In this document: piece by piece, positions 42,689 through 42,856 of the stretch
Layout of the letters: every line of letters begins with the position of its first letter
Position numbering within the stretch: the stretch's first letter is position 1
Origin: Lentisphaeria bacterium
Lineage (GTDB): Bacteria > Verrucomicrobiota > Lentisphaeria > Victivallales > Victivallaceae
Length of the DNA stretch: 42,856 nt
Direction: 5' to 3'
Assembly (NCBI GenBank): GCA_017443585.1
Contig: JAFSYV010000189.1
Coordinates: 1-42,856, forward strand
Position numbers and translations under genes: made by a program
Notes under the pieces: model-generated
The model's input: only the letters and a program-made list of their open reading frames with translations
Told to the model about the DNA's origin: nothing
Databases searched by the model: none

Positions 42689-42856
42689 ATGCGATCCGTC
42701 ACCACATTCAGCATCCAGTACGCCCACCGTTTCTACAACTTCAAAGGCGAAGCCCAGTATCTTCACGGCCACACGGGGATCCTGACCATCGAAGTCGAAG
42801 ACACCGTCAATACCGGCGTCAACATGGTCTTCCCCTGCAACGAGATCCGGAAGACC
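42689..42856 (+). CDS. 6-carboxytetrahydropterin/6-pyruvoyltetrahydropterin synthase-family protein, 5' fragment
   Basis: The first 56 residues of a gene cut by the window end. FSIQYAHRFYNF and YLHGHTGILTIEVED match the zinc-binding H and HGH motifs of the QueD/PTPS family. The catalytic Cys normally four residues before HGH (C-x3-HGH) is replaced by Ala, with Glu just upstream (GEAQYLHGH). This may be a paralogue with a different reaction, such as the folate-pathway PTPS-III type that uses Glu, although the Glu spacing differs. AGGAG stands 8 bp before the ATG, and a structured leader precedes it. Confidence 0.82.
   Translation, partial: MRSVTTFSIQYAHRFYNFKGEAQYLHGHTGILTIEVEDTVNTGVNMVFPCNEIRKT

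Overview
The window (about 42.9 kb, mostly high GC) looks like a chromosome segment of a Lentisphaerota/Victivallales-type bacterium (PVC group). The evidence is two H-X9-DG pseudopilins beside secreted DUF4838 proteins, a GHL6-type glycosidase, signal-peptide-bearing carbohydrate enzymes, and very regular promoters (TTGaca/TTGcaa, 17 bp, TATATT). No rRNA, CRISPR array or transposase was seen. This lineage call is inference from gene content.

Layout. 1-10.2 kb: tail of a probable LacI-type regulator, pseudopilin, DUF4838 protein, then a C26 glutamine-amidotransferase-like hydrolase diverging from a three-gene carbohydrate operon (beta-helix protein, deacetylase-like protein, GHL6-like glycosidase). 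10.3-14.2 kb: tightly coupled psd-pssA-epimerase-dgt operon. 14.3-17.6 kb: Gfo/Idh/MocA oxidoreductase, hisF and malic enzyme. 17.6-21.3 kb: a second C26-DUF4838 pair, on the minus strand. 21.6-26.2 kb: an unusual operon with an EamA transporter, an APC permease fused to a histidine-kinase module, and a Ser/Thr kinase. 26.5-27.2 kb: an SGNH esterase. 27.46-27.8 kb: a probable independently transcribed structured RNA. 27.9-30.3 kb: a lower-GC block with a Sel1-repeat protein, an alpha/beta hydrolase and a small lipoprotein. 31.0 kb: a small orphan ORF. 31.3-35.1 kb: a minus-strand operon of HAD-IIA phosphatase, GlpA-like dehydrogenase, FAD oxidoreductase and DUF1667 protein. 35.3 kb: tRNA-Lys(CUU). 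35.5-36.6 kb: mutY. 36.7-42.0 kb: a pseudopilin, a third DUF4838 protein and a GH39-like hydrolase. 42.7 kb to the end: a 5' fragment of a QueD/PTPS-family gene behind a structured leader resembling a glycine aptamer.

Genes working together. The three DUF4838 loci look like cassettes for sensing, secretion or degradation of complex glycans, combining pseudopilins, CBM-like modules, C26 hydrolases and glycosidases. The permease-kinase plus Ser/Thr kinase operon could couple solute uptake to phosphosignalling. Psd and PssA form the phosphatidylethanolamine pathway. The GlpA-like operon oxidises a glycerol-phosphate-like substrate.

Gene-poor stretches (21.33-21.6, 26.24-26.35, 27.2-27.3, 30.3-31.0 and 42.05-42.49 kb) hold copies or fragments of one GC-rich composite repeat. 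One copy is bounded by a perfect 22-bp inverted repeat built from a 9-bp unit. The best candidates for something undescribed are the permease/pseudokinase operon, the structured RNA at 27.5 kb, the leader of the terminal gene, and the repeat family.
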